Source of the DNA: Ferrimonas sediminum
GTDB taxonomy: Bacteria; Pseudomonadota; Gammaproteobacteria; Enterobacterales; Shewanellaceae
NCBI RefSeq assembly: GCF_900100175.1
Contig: NZ_FNEM01000021.1
Coordinates: forward strand, 1-64,000
Length of the DNA: 64,000 nucleotides
Direction of reading: 5' to 3'
In this document: piece by piece, positions 26,528 to 36,132 of the stretch
Layout: each line of letters begins with the position of its first letter
How positions within the stretch are numbered: position 1 is the stretch's first letter
Position numbers and translations under genes: made by a program
The notes under the pieces: model-generated
The model's input: only the letters and a program-made list of their open reading frames with translations
Database searches by the model: none
Told to the model about the DNA's origin: nothing

Positions 26528-27268
26528 CTATCCGAAGCTGGCGGCCAGGGTGGATACGGTCATGGCCCAGCCATCCACCATAACGAACACCATCAATTTA
26601 AAAGGCAGAGAGATGATCAGTGGTGACAGCATCATCATCCCCATGGACATCAGCACACTGGCAACCACCAGATCGATCACCAGAAACGGCAGGAACAGCA
26701 GAAAGCCGATCTGAAACGCAGTCTTGAGTTCACTCAGTACAAAGGCTGGCATCAGTACCAGGAACGGCACCTCATCCGGAGTGAGATCCAGCGACTCGCC
26801 GGAGATTCTCAGCATCTGCTCCAGATCGGTTTCCCTGGTCTGGCTGAGCATAAAGGCGCGCAGGGGAACTTCGGCCCGTTGGGCGGCCTCCACCAGGGTA
26901 ATGGCACCACTGTCGTAGGGCTGAACTGCATCGGTGTAGATGGTTTCTCCCACCGGACGCATAATAAACAGAGTCAGAATCAGGGCGATGCCCAACAGCA
27001 CCTTGTTGGGGGGACTTTGTTGCAGCCCAAGCGCCTGGCGGAGCACCGCCAGCACAATGATGATGCGGGTGAAACTGGTGGCCATTAGCAACAGCGCCGG
27101 CAGCAGGCTGATGGCGGTCATCAGAGCCAGAATCTCCAGCTTGATGTTGATCGCCTGGCTCTGGCTGCCATCATCCAGTGTCAGCAGCGTCAGGCCTTCG
27201 GTGTGACCGATCATCGGCCACAGCAACAGCGCCAGCAGCGGCAGCCAACGGGTCATCTTAGCCGTCAT
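26528..27268 (-). CDS. fliP: Flagellar export gate protein FliP
   Basis: A 246-residue export-channel protein with a cleavable N-terminal signal segment (WLPLLALLLWPMIGHTEG) and four further membrane helices. Family motifs LPALLLMATSFTRIIIVLA and PFLVIDLVVASVLMSMGMMM are clear. It overlaps fliN by 11 bp; AGGAAG precedes the start. No fliO gene is seen between fliN and fliP, unlike many primary flagellar operons. Confidence 0.95.
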   Translation of the reverse strand: MTAKMTRWLPLLALLLWPMIGHTEGLTLLTLDDGSQSQAINIKLEILALMTAISLLPALLLMATSFTRIIIVLAVLRQALGLQQSPPNKVLLGIALILTLFIMRPVGETIYTDAVQPYDSGAITLVEAAQRAEVPLRAFMLSQTRETDLEQMLRISGESLDLTPDEVPFLVLMPAFVLSELKTAFQIGFLLFLPFLVIDLVVASVLMSMGMMMLSPLIISLPFKLMVFVMVDGWAMTVSTLAASFG

Positions 27269-27614
27269 GACTTCCTGCTAACTGGGTGTTTTCCACGTCA
27301 AGCAATCGCACTCCGTAGCGTCCGTTTACCTCAACCACTTCGCCCCGTCCCAGCAGGGCCCCGTTGACCCTCAGGTCAAGCGGTTCACCGACCATGCGAT
27401 CCAGAGTAATGACGTCGCCTTCGCCCAGAGTCGTGAGCTCGCCCAGCGACATCTCGGCACTGGCCAGCTCCAGGGTGACCTGAACCGGCAGTTGCTGGAA
27501 AAAGCCCATGTCGCGCTTGGGGCGCGGCTGGGATTCCGGGGTCATCGGCTGAGGGCTGTCGTCAAGCAGATCATCCAATAGCAAATCTTCGTCGAGCAGG
27601 GTGTCTTCAACCAC
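27258..27614 (-). CDS. fliN: Flagellar switch protein FliN
   Basis: A 118-residue C-ring protein. The N-terminal ~40 residues are acidic and variable. The C-terminal SpoA/SPOA domain (VTLELASAEMSLGELTTLGE, then GEVVEVNGRYGVRLL) forms the base of the C-ring and helps dock export cargo. It lies one base after fliM, and fliP starts within it. Confidence 0.92.
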   Translation of the reverse strand: MVEDTLLDEDLLLDDLLDDSPQPMTPESQPRPKRDMGFFQQLPVQVTLELASAEMSLGELTTLGEGDVITLDRMVGEPLDLRVNGALLGRGEVVEVNGRYGVRLLDVENTQLAGSHDG

Positions 27615-27615
27615 G

Positions 27616-28485
27616 TTAATACTCCTCTGGTTTGTGGGCGTCCTGGTTTAGCTTGGCTACCAACTTGCCTTCGTGGGCATGGACACTGGCGTAAAATTGG
27701 GGGCGGCCACCTATGGTGACCGGGCAGCGGGCGTGCATATGGATGGGCAGAATGTCGCCTTGAGACAAGGCGTTGAGCACATTTACTGGCACGGCTTGAC
27801 GGGCCAGTTCTACCCGCGCCTTGACCGGAATCTGGGTCAGTCGTTGTTGAACCCGCTGCTTGAGGTCTTCCGGAACCTGGTGCTCAGACGGCTTCTCGGC
27901 CAAGGAGCCGAGCAGGGCGTCGGAAACGTACAGACGAATTGGTTCAAACGGGTGGCTGGAGGGCCAGCCAAATTGCCAGCACACCGGAGCCTGCAGTTCA
28001 CTCAGGGTTGGAATGGTTTCCAGCTCCACCTGATTGAGGTTGAGCTTGGTTTTGGGCAGGGCTTCCAGCGCCGCGGTTACGATTCGGTGGGCCAGACGCA
28101 GCTCCGACTGGCTGATGGCGCGCATCGGGCTCACCAGTCGCTGACTCGAGCCGCCGTAGTAGCTGCTGGCCAGTTGATCCAGGGTGCAGCGATCGATGGA
28201 TAACCAGGCCAGGGGCGTGCGCCCCAGCGACAGCACAAAATAGCCGGTGCCGAACGCAGGGTCAGCGGGGCTTTGTTCCAGGGTGATGTTGCTGGGCGTC
28301 GCCTGGCCCTGGCGCATAAGCGGTTTGAATATCTGCAATATGGCATCCAGCATCTGGCTGTGCCCCTGCTCGAGCTGACGCAAAAGGCGACTGCGAGCGA
28401 GTTTTTCCTGAACTAAAACAACGGGCCTGACCGACTGTTTTGAGGAAACAGGAAGAAGTTTTGCTTTGGCGGTTGTTTTCATCAT
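27616..28485 (-). CDS. fliM: Flagellar switch protein FliM (short, lateral type)
   Basis: A 289-residue C-ring protein, shorter than the usual 320-360 residues. The CheC-like middle domain and the C-terminal SpoA domain (PVNVLNALSQGDILPI, then GGRPQFYASV) are present. The N-terminal CheY-binding motif of the form EIDALL is absent; the protein instead begins MMKTTAKAKLLPVSSKQ. This suggests the motor does not respond to CheY through the canonical site. First gene of the leftward operon, with a sigma-54-like promoter 57-72 bp upstream. Confidence 0.88.
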   Translation of the reverse strand: MMKTTAKAKLLPVSSKQSVRPVVLVQEKLARSRLLRQLEQGHSQMLDAILQIFKPLMRQGQATPSNITLEQSPADPAFGTGYFVLSLGRTPLAWLSIDRCTLDQLASSYYGGSSQRLVSPMRAISQSELRLAHRIVTAALEALPKTKLNLNQVELETIPTLSELQAPVCWQFGWPSSHPFEPIRLYVSDALLGSLAEKPSEHQVPEDLKQRVQQRLTQIPVKARVELARQAVPVNVLNALSQGDILPIHMHARCPVTIGGRPQFYASVHAHEGKLVAKLNQDAHKPEEY

Positions 28486-28541
28486 TTCGCGTCTATTTTT
28501 TGAACTCGAATTTGTTTTATTAGCTGTTTTCCACGTCTGGC

Positions 28542-28557
28542 GGCAATTGAAGAACCA
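28542..28557 (-). promoter_or_regulatory. Sigma-54-like promoter of fliMNPQR-flhBA
   Basis: Read on the minus strand: TGGTTC-TTCAA-TTGCC, which keeps the invariant GG and GC doublets at correct spacing and a perfect TTGC -12 element. The predicted start would lie about 45 bp before the fliM ATG. LafK, encoded divergently, is the natural activator. Confidence 0.5.
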
Positions 28558-28873
28558 GAGTTTTTTGTGTCCAAAATTTGCTCCCTTCCTCTATATGCCT
28601 TCTTGGTGACTTTATTTGCCTGCTTTTTAGTTTCAGGATTTGACAATATTTCTTTTCCGTCAATAAACCGACTTTGTCAATATTCTGTTTGCCTAAACGA
28701 CATTCAAACTAGCTTGGGGGCTAACCGTATCAGTACTTAGGGCTGGGTTCAATGGTGATTGGTTAATATTGTAATAAATTCAAAACTCCCCAATAAATTG
28801 AATTTTGCTTGTTGATTTTTACCCGGAATAAATACTAATCTTCAAGCCTAAAAATAAATGCCAAGTGTGTATC
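28558..28873. other. Divergent intergenic region of the two flagellar arms
   Basis: AT-rich, no gene. For the motY-lafK direction I find no sigma-54 signature. TTGTTG with TACTAA 18 bp downstream just before motY could be a sigma-70 promoter, which would fit early transcription of the activator, but the match is weak. Confidence 0.4.
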
Positions 28874-29815
28874 ATGCCTGCTTTTTTAAATAATTTATTT
28901 TTGACGGTAGTCGTTTTTCCGTCACTTGCCTTTGCATCGGTGACTGAATATCAGACCGAGCTTGAACGAGCCAGTTGGAATTTTGACGGTGACAAATTTC
29001 AGTGTCGATTAATTCATGACGTCAGTGATTTTGGACAATTTATACTGTCTCAAAATGCGGGCGGTCCACTGACATTGCAGCTCAATTCTGACTGGTTACC
29101 ATCTACGGGTATTGAGGCCAGTTTTCGCTTGCTGCAGCCACAATGGCAGAGCGCTGATGAACAAGCCGACCGCCGTTTTGGTGCCCGCTGGCAGTCTGGG
29201 CATGCCACCATGGTTCAGACTGCGGAGGGGTTTTTGCAGTCTCTGGAGCTGGGCTGGAACTGGCAGGCACAGTTGAGCGACGGCCAGGGGCAGCAATGGT
29301 GGGTCAATAGTGCCAATGTTCATGGCCAGCCCGCCAGCCTGGCGATGCGCCGCTGCCGAAAACAGCTGTTGCCGATGTCTTATGAGCAGGTGCGGCGCTT
29401 GCAGCTGAGCTATCCCAGCGGCAGTGTGGAAGCGGATGGCCAAATGGCCAGGTACATCGATGCGGCGGCACAGTACACCTTGGCAGACCCCCGCATTACC
29501 AAGGTATTGGTCGATGGCCACACCGATGACGAGGGCGACAGCCTGTCGAATCTGGTGCTCAGCCGCACCCGGGCTGACGAAATCGCCGCCCGCCTGGTGG
29601 CGGCCGGTGTACCGGCAGACAAGCTGGAGATTCGCGGTCACGGCGAACGTTTCCCTTTGGCCAGCAACGGCTCCAGAAACGGCCGGGCAACCAACCGCCG
29701 GGTGACCATCCGCCTGGTGATGAACAACGACGGCACTCCCATTTCAACGGATGACGAGCTGGATCTGAATGCCACGCTGCCAAAATCCCTCAACGGTCAG
29801 GTAACAGTAAAATGA
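28874..29815 (+). CDS. motY: MotY-like flagellar T-ring protein with OmpA-type domain
   Basis: A 313-residue periplasmic protein. The signal peptide ([21 protein letters not shown]) precedes an N-terminal domain typical of MotY. A C-terminal OmpA/MotB-like peptidoglycan-binding domain follows at residues ~185-290, with [12 protein letters not shown] and [19 protein letters not shown], then NRRVTI. It anchors stators around the basal body. ATG 28874 is chosen over the upstream in-frame GTG 28865, which would prefix residues before the signal peptide. The stop overlaps the lafK start. MotY next to lafK is also the arrangement of the Vibrio lateral system. Confidence 0.88.
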   Translation: MPAFLNNLFLTVVVFPSLAFASVTEYQTELERASWNFDGDKFQCRLIHDVSDFGQFILSQNAGGPLTLQLNSDWLPSTGIEASFRLLQPQWQSADEQADRRFGARWQSGHATMVQTAEGFLQSLELGWNWQAQLSDGQGQQWWVNSANVHGQPASLAMRRCRKQLLPMSYEQVRRLQLSYPSGSVEADGQMARYIDAAAQYTLADPRITKVLVDGHTDDEGDSLSNLVLSRTRADEIAARLVAAGVPADKLEIRGHGERFPLASNGSRNGRATNRRVTIRLVMNNDGTPISTDDELDLNATLPKSLNGQVTVK

Positions 29816-31116
29816 GTGACTATTCCATTCGCGTTGTCGGTTGTGAGCTCGGCAGTCGTGACAAAAAGCAATTGGATCTGCAAGGGTTTTCATTGCTGGC
29901 AGAGGACTGTTCCCGGCCGGCCTGGCTGACATTGGTGGGGCTGACGGAGTGTGCTCCCGAGCAGGTGGCTGAACGTCTTGGGGCCGTCAGTGGCGAGATG
30001 AAAGTGGCCCTTGTGGAACCGGAACAGAGTGAACTGGCCAGTGCCGCCCTCAGTGCCGGCGCCCAGGACTACCTGCTGTTACCACTGGATGTGGAGCAGT
30101 TGCACCGATTGATCACCCGGTTGATTAGCATCGAGTCAAGCCGCCAGGAACTGGTGGCCGTCTCGGCGGCCAGCCGCCAACTGCTGATGCTGGCCCATCG
30201 GGCGTCGGCCACTGAGGCCAGTGTACTGCTCAGCGGTGAAAGCGGCACAGGCAAGGAGCAGTTGGCACGTTACATTCATCGCCACTCCAGTCGCGCCGAC
30301 AAGCCGTTCATTGCGGTGAACTGCGCGGCGATACCGGAGTCGATGCTGGAGTCGGTGTTGTTTGGACACAGCAAGGGGGCCTTTACCGGCGCCCATGCGG
30401 ATAAGGCTGGCAAGTTCGAGCTGGCAAACGGCGGTACCCTGCTGCTGGATGAGATTGGCGAGATGCCACTGATGCTGCAGGCCAAGTTGTTGCGGGTGCT
30501 GCAGGAGCGTGAAGTGGAGCGTCTGGGTTGCCACCGGAGCGTAACGCTGGATATTCGTATTATCGCCGCCAGTAACAAGGACCTGCGCAAGGCCGTCAAT
30601 GAAAGCCAGTTTCGGGAGGACCTGTTTTACCGCCTGGATGTGCTGCCATTAGCGCTTCCGCCGCTGCGGGAACGCAAAGATGACATTTTGCCGTTGGCAG
30701 AGCACCTGTTGCTGCGGCATCAGAACCTGGCTGGCAGCGATCGCTGCTATTTCAGCGAGTCGGCACGGGCGGCATTGCTGGCCCACGACTGGCCGGGCAA
30801 TGTCCGTGAGCTGGATAACTGCGTGCAGCGGGCGCTGGTGATGCGTCGGGGCTGTTCGTTGCAAGCCTTGGAGCTGGGATTGCCTCAGCAGGCGTTGACG
30901 GCGGTCGCCAGTGCCGGGACCGGCCTGAAAGCCTCTAAGCAGCAGGCGGAGTTTCAATTCATTATCGATACCCTGAAGCGTTTTGGTGGCCATCGAAGCC
31001 GCAGTGCCGAAACCCTGGGGATGACCACCCGGGCCCTGCGCTACAAGATGGCGCAGATGCGGGAAGCAGGCATTGACGTCGATGCCATTTTAAAAAGCGC
31101 TGATTGCGCTGCCTAA
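29812..31116 (+). CDS. lafK: Sigma-54-dependent lateral flagellar activator LafK
   Basis: A 434-residue enhancer-binding protein. The N-terminal ~125 residues are receiver-like in size and secondary structure but show no obvious phosphoacceptor Asp pocket. The central AAA+ domain has Walker [12 protein letters not shown], the sigma-54 contact loop GAFTGA, Walker [11 protein letters not shown] and the R-finger region. A Fis-type HTH ends the protein ([20 protein letters not shown]). It should activate the sigma-54-like promoters before fliM, flgB and fliD. Overlaps motY by four bases. Confidence 0.92.
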   Translation: MSDYSIRVVGCELGSRDKKQLDLQGFSLLAEDCSRPAWLTLVGLTECAPEQVAERLGAVSGEMKVALVEPEQSELASAALSAGAQDYLLLPLDVEQLHRLITRLISIESSRQELVAVSAASRQLLMLAHRASATEASVLLSGESGTGKEQLARYIHRHSSRADKPFIAVNCAAIPESMLESVLFGHSKGAFTGAHADKAGKFELANGGTLLLDEIGEMPLMLQAKLLRVLQEREVERLGCHRSVTLDIRIIAASNKDLRKAVNESQFREDLFYRLDVLPLALPPLRERKDDILPLAEHLLLRHQNLAGSDRCYFSESARAALLAHDWPGNVRELDNCVQRALVMRRGCSLQALELGLPQQALTAVASAGTGLKASKQQAEFQFIIDTLKRFGGHRSRSAETLGMTTRALRYKMAQMREAGIDVDAILKSADCAA

Positions 31117-31133
31117 CCAGAGAATCAGTGAAG

Positions 31134-31457
31134 ATGATGACAATAACAGAGCAATCGATGCTGTCGACCATGGTGGCGGCCAAGGAGCGGGCGGCGGGTG
31201 AGATTCGCCCCAATCCGGATCAGGGCCCCCATCGGGCCGGCAGTTTTTCCGAGCTGATGTCGGAAAAAGTGGAAGCGATCAATGAGGCCCAGAATGTGGC
31301 TTCGGCACGCACCGCTGCGGTGGAGGCCGGAGACAGCGACGATCTGGTGGGTGCCATGGTCGCGTCTCAAAAAGCCAGTTTGTCGTTCAGCGCCATGGTT
31401 CAGGTGAGAAATCGCCTGGTTCAGGCGCTGGATGAAATCATGAAGATGCCGATGTAG
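31134..31457 (+). CDS. fliE: Flagellar hook-basal body protein FliE
   Basis: A 107-residue small protein linking the MS ring to the proximal rod. The C-terminal VAASQKASLSFSAMVQVRNR-like segment (here VASQKASLSFSAMVQVRNRL) is the family hallmark, ending in LDEIMKMPM. Start at ATG 31134 or 31137; the frame extends upstream to a TTG inside lafK, which I reject. No strong SD is visible. Lies 17 bp after lafK. Confidence 0.9.
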   Translation: MMTITEQSMLSTMVAAKERAAGEIRPNPDQGPHRAGSFSELMSEKVEAINEAQNVASARTAAVEAGDSDDLVGAMVASQKASLSFSAMVQVRNRLVQALDEIMKMPM

Positions 31458-31466
31458 GGATAACAG

Positions 31467-33113
31467 ATGTCAACGGTAATTACTCAAAATCCCGATGCGT
31501 CGGTAACCTCCCCCTGGGATGGATTAAAAGGCAGCTGGCAGAAACTGAGCCAGTCAAGTGGTGGTGAGAAGCAAGTCATTGTTGTCTCAATATTAGCGGT
31601 GATGGCGGCGATGGTGATCGTAATGGTGCTGTGGAGTTCCAGCACCAGCTACCGTCCTCTGTACGGCAATCAGGAGGGGTTCGACAGCGCCCAGATCATC
31701 GAGATTCTCGAGGCTGACGGGGTGAACTACCAGATCTCACCCACCACCGGACAGATTCTGGTGGAATCCGGCAAGGTCGGTGCGGTGCGGATGCTGCTGG
31801 CAGCAAAAGGGGTCAAGGCCCGGCTGCCGTCCGGCCTGGATGACATCAACAGTGACATCACCAGCAGCCAGTTTATGGAACAGGCCCGCTATCGCCATGG
31901 CCTGGAGGGGGAGTTGTCCCGTACCATCATGGCGCTGGATGCGGTTCGAGTGGCCCGGGTACACCTGGCTATCCCCAAGCGTACCCTGTTTATCCGTAAG
32001 CAGGACGCACAGGCTTCGGCCTCGGTGATGATCGATTTGGAGCCGGGCCAGAACCTGACCCCTGCCCAGGTGACCGCGGTGGTCAACCTGGTGGCGGGCA
32101 GCGTCGCAGGTCTGGATGCCGCCCGGGTGCAGTTGGTAAACCAGTTTGGCGAGTTGCTCAGCGGCAATGATGCCGCTGGCAATGGCATCAATGGTCTGAG
32201 CGATCTGCAGGTGCAATACACCCAGAGTCTGGAGCAACAGCTGATCGGCCGCGCCGAAGCGATGCTGCTGCCGGTTCTGGGGCCGTCCCAATTCCGGGTT
32301 CAGGTCGCCGCCAAGGTGAACTTTGACCAGGTGGAGGAGACCGAGGAGAGTGTCGATCCCACCGCAGTGATTCGGGAAGAGAAGACCAGCAGCATGCAGA
32401 ACAGTGGCTCGATGGCGCTGGGCATTCCCGGTGCCCTGTCCAACCAGCCGCCTCAGCCGGACGGACAGGAGAAACAGAACCAGTCTACCAATCTGACCGA
32501 GGAGGCCAGCCGCAGTTTCGATGTCGGCCGTTCGGTTCGCCACACCAAGTATCAGCAGGCGCAGCTGCAGCAGCTGTCGGTATCGGTACTGGTGAACGAA
32601 GAGGTGGCCAACGGCAGTCAGTGGCAGCAGGCCCAGCTGCAACAGATGGGGCAGATGGTCAAAGATGCCATCGGCTTCGATCAGGTTCGCGGCGACAGTT
32701 TTTCGTTGACGGTGTTCCCGTTTGCGGTGGTGACTGCCACCCCGGTGGAGCCTATGCCCTGGTGGCAGATGCCCGAGTATCAGCAGTACCTGCGCTACAT
32801 TCTGGGTGCCTTGGTGGCGCTGTGCCTGATCTTCTTCGTATTGCGACCTTTGGTCAGCCACCTGATCAGGGTAGAGAAGATGCCGGCCTATGTGCCTCCG
32901 GTGGTGGATGAACCACTGCCTGAGCTGGAGCCGCCGGTGGAGCAGAAAGAAGATCAGAAAGGGTTGGCCAGTGCCATTGTGGCGTTGGGCCTGCCAGAGC
33001 CTGGCTCGCCGCTGACGGTGCAGCTGGAACACCTGGGCCTGTTGGCCAATGAAGAGCCAGCCCGAGTGGCGGAAGTGATCGGCAAGTGGATCGGAGCAGA
33101 CAAACGTGACTAG
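31467..33113 (+). CDS. fliF: Flagellar MS-ring protein FliF
   Basis: A 548-residue inner-membrane protein that forms the MS ring. A first membrane helix lies near residues 37-55 and a second near 445-465, with the large periplasmic ring-building region between (YRPLYGNQEGFDSAQIIEIL, VRVARVHLAIPK). The cytosolic C-terminal tail contacts FliG. Its stop overlaps the GTG start of fliG by eight bases. Confidence 0.94.
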   Translation: MSTVITQNPDASVTSPWDGLKGSWQKLSQSSGGEKQVIVVSILAVMAAMVIVMVLWSSSTSYRPLYGNQEGFDSAQIIEILEADGVNYQISPTTGQILVESGKVGAVRMLLAAKGVKARLPSGLDDINSDITSSQFMEQARYRHGLEGELSRTIMALDAVRVARVHLAIPKRTLFIRKQDAQASASVMIDLEPGQNLTPAQVTAVVNLVAGSVAGLDAARVQLVNQFGELLSGNDAAGNGINGLSDLQVQYTQSLEQQLIGRAEAMLLPVLGPSQFRVQVAAKVNFDQVEETEESVDPTAVIREEKTSSMQNSGSMALGIPGALSNQPPQPDGQEKQNQSTNLTEEASRSFDVGRSVRHTKYQQAQLQQLSVSVLVNEEVANGSQWQQAQLQQMGQMVKDAIGFDQVRGDSFSLTVFPFAVVTATPVEPMPWWQMPEYQQYLRYILGALVALCLIFFVLRPLVSHLIRVEKMPAYVPPVVDEPLPELEPPVEQKEDQKGLASAIVALGLPEPGSPLTVQLEHLGLLANEEPARVAEVIGKWIGADKRD

Positions 33114-34119
33114 AGCCTCGAATCAAGACCAGCTGGATAGCATTGAGCAGGCGGCCATGCTGTTGCTGAGCATGGGGGAAGAGGGCGCGGCCAAGGTGCT
33201 GGCCCACCTGGATCGGGCCGATGTGCAGCGCCTGAGCCATAAGATGGCGCGGCTGAGCAACATCTCCCAGGATCAGGCCGGCGGTGTGCTGAGCCGGTTC
33301 TTCGATGAATACCGTGGCCAGTCCGGCATTGCCCGGGCATCCAGAGGGTATCTGCAACGGACCCTGGACATTGCCCTGGGCGATCGGGTGGCCAAGGGCC
33401 TGATCGATAACATCTACGGCGACGAAATCCAGACATTGGTGCGTCGGTTGGAGTGGGTGGATGCCAAGCTGCTGGCCAACGAAATCACCCACGAGCACAG
33501 TCAGCTGCAGGCGGTATTGCTGGGGCTGCTGCCGGCGGAGAATGCCTCATTGGTGCTGCAGCACCTGCCCAGCCACTGTCATGACGAAGTGTTGCTGCGC
33601 ATTGCTGCCCTGGGAGAGCTGGATCGGGATGTGGTGGAGGAGTTGCGTCAACTGGTGGAGCGCTGTGTGGCCATCGCCATGGAGAAGAGCCACACCCAGG
33701 TCGCCGGAGTCAAGCAGGTGGCCGATATCCTTAACCGCTATGAGGGCGATCGTGAACAGCTGATGTCGGTGTTGCGCCTGCATGACAACCGTCTGGCTAC
33801 CCAGGTGGAAGACAACATGTTTGACTACATCATTCTGGGTCGCCAGAAAGATGAAACGCTGCAGAGGCTGCTGGCGGAAGTGGCGCCGGAAACCCTGGCG
33901 CTGTCCCTGAAAGGGGTTGATAGCAACTTGAAAAAAGCGATTCTCAAGGCGTTGCCAAAGCGAATGTCCTCCTCCATTGAGGTTCAGGTCGAGGCCATCG
34001 GGCCGGTGGCACTGAGCCGGGCCGACCAGGCCAGATTTGAGGTAATGGAGAAAGCCAAGGCGATGATGGAAGCCAAAGAGCTTGAGTTGCAACTGTTTGA
34101 AGAACCGGTGGTGGAGTAA
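33106..34119 (+). CDS. fliG: Flagellar switch protein FliG
   Basis: A 337-residue C-ring protein transmitting torque. The N-terminal FliF-binding, middle and C-terminal domains are all present; the C-terminal domain keeps FEDIILG-like segment FDYIILGRQ and the charged torque region around LKGVDSNLKKAILKALPKRM. Starts with GTG inside the end of fliF and shares its last base with the fliH start. Confidence 0.94.
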   Translation: MTRASNQDQLDSIEQAAMLLLSMGEEGAAKVLAHLDRADVQRLSHKMARLSNISQDQAGGVLSRFFDEYRGQSGIARASRGYLQRTLDIALGDRVAKGLIDNIYGDEIQTLVRRLEWVDAKLLANEITHEHSQLQAVLLGLLPAENASLVLQHLPSHCHDEVLLRIAALGELDRDVVEELRQLVERCVAIAMEKSHTQVAGVKQVADILNRYEGDREQLMSVLRLHDNRLATQVEDNMFDYIILGRQKDETLQRLLAEVAPETLALSLKGVDSNLKKAILKALPKRMSSSIEVQVEAIGPVALSRADQARFEVMEKAKAMMEAKELELQLFEEPVVE

Positions 34120-34826
34120 TGAGTCAGAATCGCTGGAGTATGAATTCGTCCCGGGCGCGGCTGTTTCACTTCCCGCCGTTGGCGTCGCAAGCCGCCAGCC
34201 AGGGTGAGGAAGAGGGTCAGTACGGCAGCTTTCAGCAGGCGATGGACCAGGGTTACCAGGAGGGGCTGGAACAGGGCCGCCAGAGTGGTTACCAGGAGGG
34301 CCTGGAGCAGGGGCGTCAGGCTGGTGAAAAAGCCGGTTTTGCTCAGGGTGAGCAAAATGGCCTGGCCGCTGCACGCCAGTCGATGGACACGCAACTGAAT
34401 CAGCTGCTGACGCCCATGACGGCTCTGCAGGAGCTGCTCAGAGAGGGGCACGAACAGCAACTGAATAGCCAGCAGGAGTTGATTCTGGAGCTGGTGAAGC
34501 GAGTGGCTGAGCAGGTGGTTCGCTGCGAGCTGACCCTGCATCCGCAACAGATCCTGAGCCTGATCGAAGAGACTCTGGACGCCCTGCCCGATGGCCGTGA
34601 AGATCCGACCATTGTGCTGGAGCCATCGGTGGTGGCGACCCTGAATGAGTTGGCCGCCGACAAGGTGGCCAACTGGAAGCTGCAGCCGGATGCGACGCTG
34701 GCGATGGGCGACGTCAAGGTGATCACCGATCAGTGTGAAGCTGACGCCTCCACTCAAAGCCGGCTTGACGCCTGCATGGAGCAGGTGGGCAAGCATCTGG
34801 TGGATGATCATGGCGCGGGTGCTTAA
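34119..34826 (+). CDS. fliH: Flagellar export ATPase regulator FliH
   Basis: A 235-residue negative regulator and membrane anchor of FliI. Residues ~40-85 carry the glycine-rich repeats typical of FliH (GYQEGLEQGRQ twice, then AGEKAGFAQGEQNG). The C-terminal half is the conserved V-type ATPase subunit E-like domain. Start overlaps fliG (TAATG); the end overlaps fliI. Confidence 0.9.
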   Translation: MSQNRWSMNSSRARLFHFPPLASQAASQGEEEGQYGSFQQAMDQGYQEGLEQGRQSGYQEGLEQGRQAGEKAGFAQGEQNGLAAARQSMDTQLNQLLTPMTALQELLREGHEQQLNSQQELILELVKRVAEQVVRCELTLHPQQILSLIEETLDALPDGREDPTIVLEPSVVATLNELAADKVANWKLQPDATLAMGDVKVITDQCEADASTQSRLDACMEQVGKHLVDDHGAGA

Positions 34827-36132
34827 TTTCAGCATCCACCCCAAGGTGCCGGTGGCCACCATTTACGGCCGCCTGGTTCGAGTCAACGGATTGATGCTGG
34901 AAGCGGTCGGTTGCCAACTGGGCACCGGTGATCGCTGCCTGCTGTCCTGCCGTGATGGAAGCGAGGTGGAAGCGGAGGTGGTGGGCTTTGAAGGTGCCAC
35001 CTTGCTGCTGATGCCGATTCATGCCACCCGGGGCCTGATGCCCGGGGCCCGGGTTCGCCCTTTGCCCTCTGCGGCGCAGATCCCCGTCGGTGCCGGCCTG
35101 CTGGGCCGGGTGCTCGATGGCAATGGCCGCCCCATCGACAACCAGGGACCACTGACGGCCTGCCATTGGCAGGCGGCCCACCTGAATGTGCCTAACCCGC
35201 TGCTGCGAAAGCCCATCGATGGTCAGTTGGATGTAGGGGTGCGAGCCCTCAATACCCTGTTACCCATTGGTAAAGGCCAGCGACTGGGGCTGTTTGCCGG
35301 CTCCGGTGTCGGTAAGAGTGTGCTGCTTGGCATGATGACCAAGTACACCCGTGCCGACGTGGTGGTGGTGGGGCTGATCGGCGAGCGGGGGCGGGAGGTG
35401 CGGGAGTTCCTCGATCATGCCCTTGGCGAGGCGGGGCGCCGCCGCGCCATCGTCATTGCGGCGCCGGCGGACACCACGCCGCTGATGCGCCTCAGGGCGG
35501 CCCGGTTGTGCCATCAGATCGCCACCGGCTTTCGGGACCAGGGCAAAGACGTATTGCTGCTGATGGACTCGTTGACCCGCTATGCTCAGGCACAGCGGGA
35601 GATCGGGCTGAGCCTGGGGGAGCCGCCGGCGACCCGGGGTTACCCGCCGTCGGCGTTTTCGACCCTGCCATCCCTGGTTGAGATGGCGGGCAACAGCGAC
35701 CACCCCCAGGGCAGCCTGAGCGCCCTGTATACGGTGTTGGCCGAAGGGGACGACCAGCAAGATCCCATTGCCGATGCGGCCCGGGCCATTCTCGATGGCC
35801 ACATCGTGCTCAGTCGCACCCTGGCGGAGCAGGGACACTTTCCGGCCATCGACATCAATGCGTCGGCCAGCCGGGTGGCGGACCAACTGCACAGCCAGGA
35901 GCAACTGCAGCGGGCCCAGCGCGTAAGACGGCTGCTGGGGCGCTACCAGGAGGTGCGGGAGTTGCTGCCTCTGGGGGGCTACCAGCCCGGCCAGGATGCT
36001 GAACTGGACATGGCAGTGCGCCACTATCCACAGCTGTCCCAGTACCTGCAGCAGGACCGGTCACAGCCGGTGGACCTACAGCAATCAGAGAGCCAGTTGA
36101 TGGCGCTGTTATCGGAGATCGAGCATGGTTGA
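34810..36132 (+). CDS. fliI: Flagellum-specific export ATPase FliI
   Basis: A 440-residue cytosolic ATPase that unloads export cargo, from ATG 34810 (34804 also possible); the longer frame starting at 34735 lies inside fliH and gives an atypical N-terminus. Walker A is GLFAGSGVGKSVLLG; Walker B is DVLLLMDSLTRYAQAQREIG, and GERGREVREF and PPATRGYPPSAF are the expected rotary ATPase motifs. Overlaps fliH by 17 bp and fliJ by 8 bp. Confidence 0.93.
   Translation: MARVLNFSIHPKVPVATIYGRLVRVNGLMLEAVGCQLGTGDRCLLSCRDGSEVEAEVVGFEGATLLLMPIHATRGLMPGARVRPLPSAAQIPVGAGLLGRVLDGNGRPIDNQGPLTACHWQAAHLNVPNPLLRKPIDGQLDVGVRALNTLLPIGKGQRLGLFAGSGVGKSVLLGMMTKYTRADVVVVGLIGERGREVREFLDHALGEAGRRRAIVIAAPADTTPLMRLRAARLCHQIATGFRDQGKDVLLLMDSLTRYAQAQREIGLSLGEPPATRGYPPSAFSTLPSLVEMAGNSDHPQGSLSALYTVLAEGDDQQDPIADAARAILDGHIVLSRTLAEQGHFPAIDINASASRVADQLHSQEQLQRAQRVRRLLGRYQEVRELLPLGGYQPGQDAELDMAVRHYPQLSQYLQQDRSQPVDLQQSESQLMALLSEIEHG

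Noticed and set aside
31737-33032. 431-codon minus-strand frame
   Set aside because: Antisense shadow of fliF, which has unmistakable family motifs.
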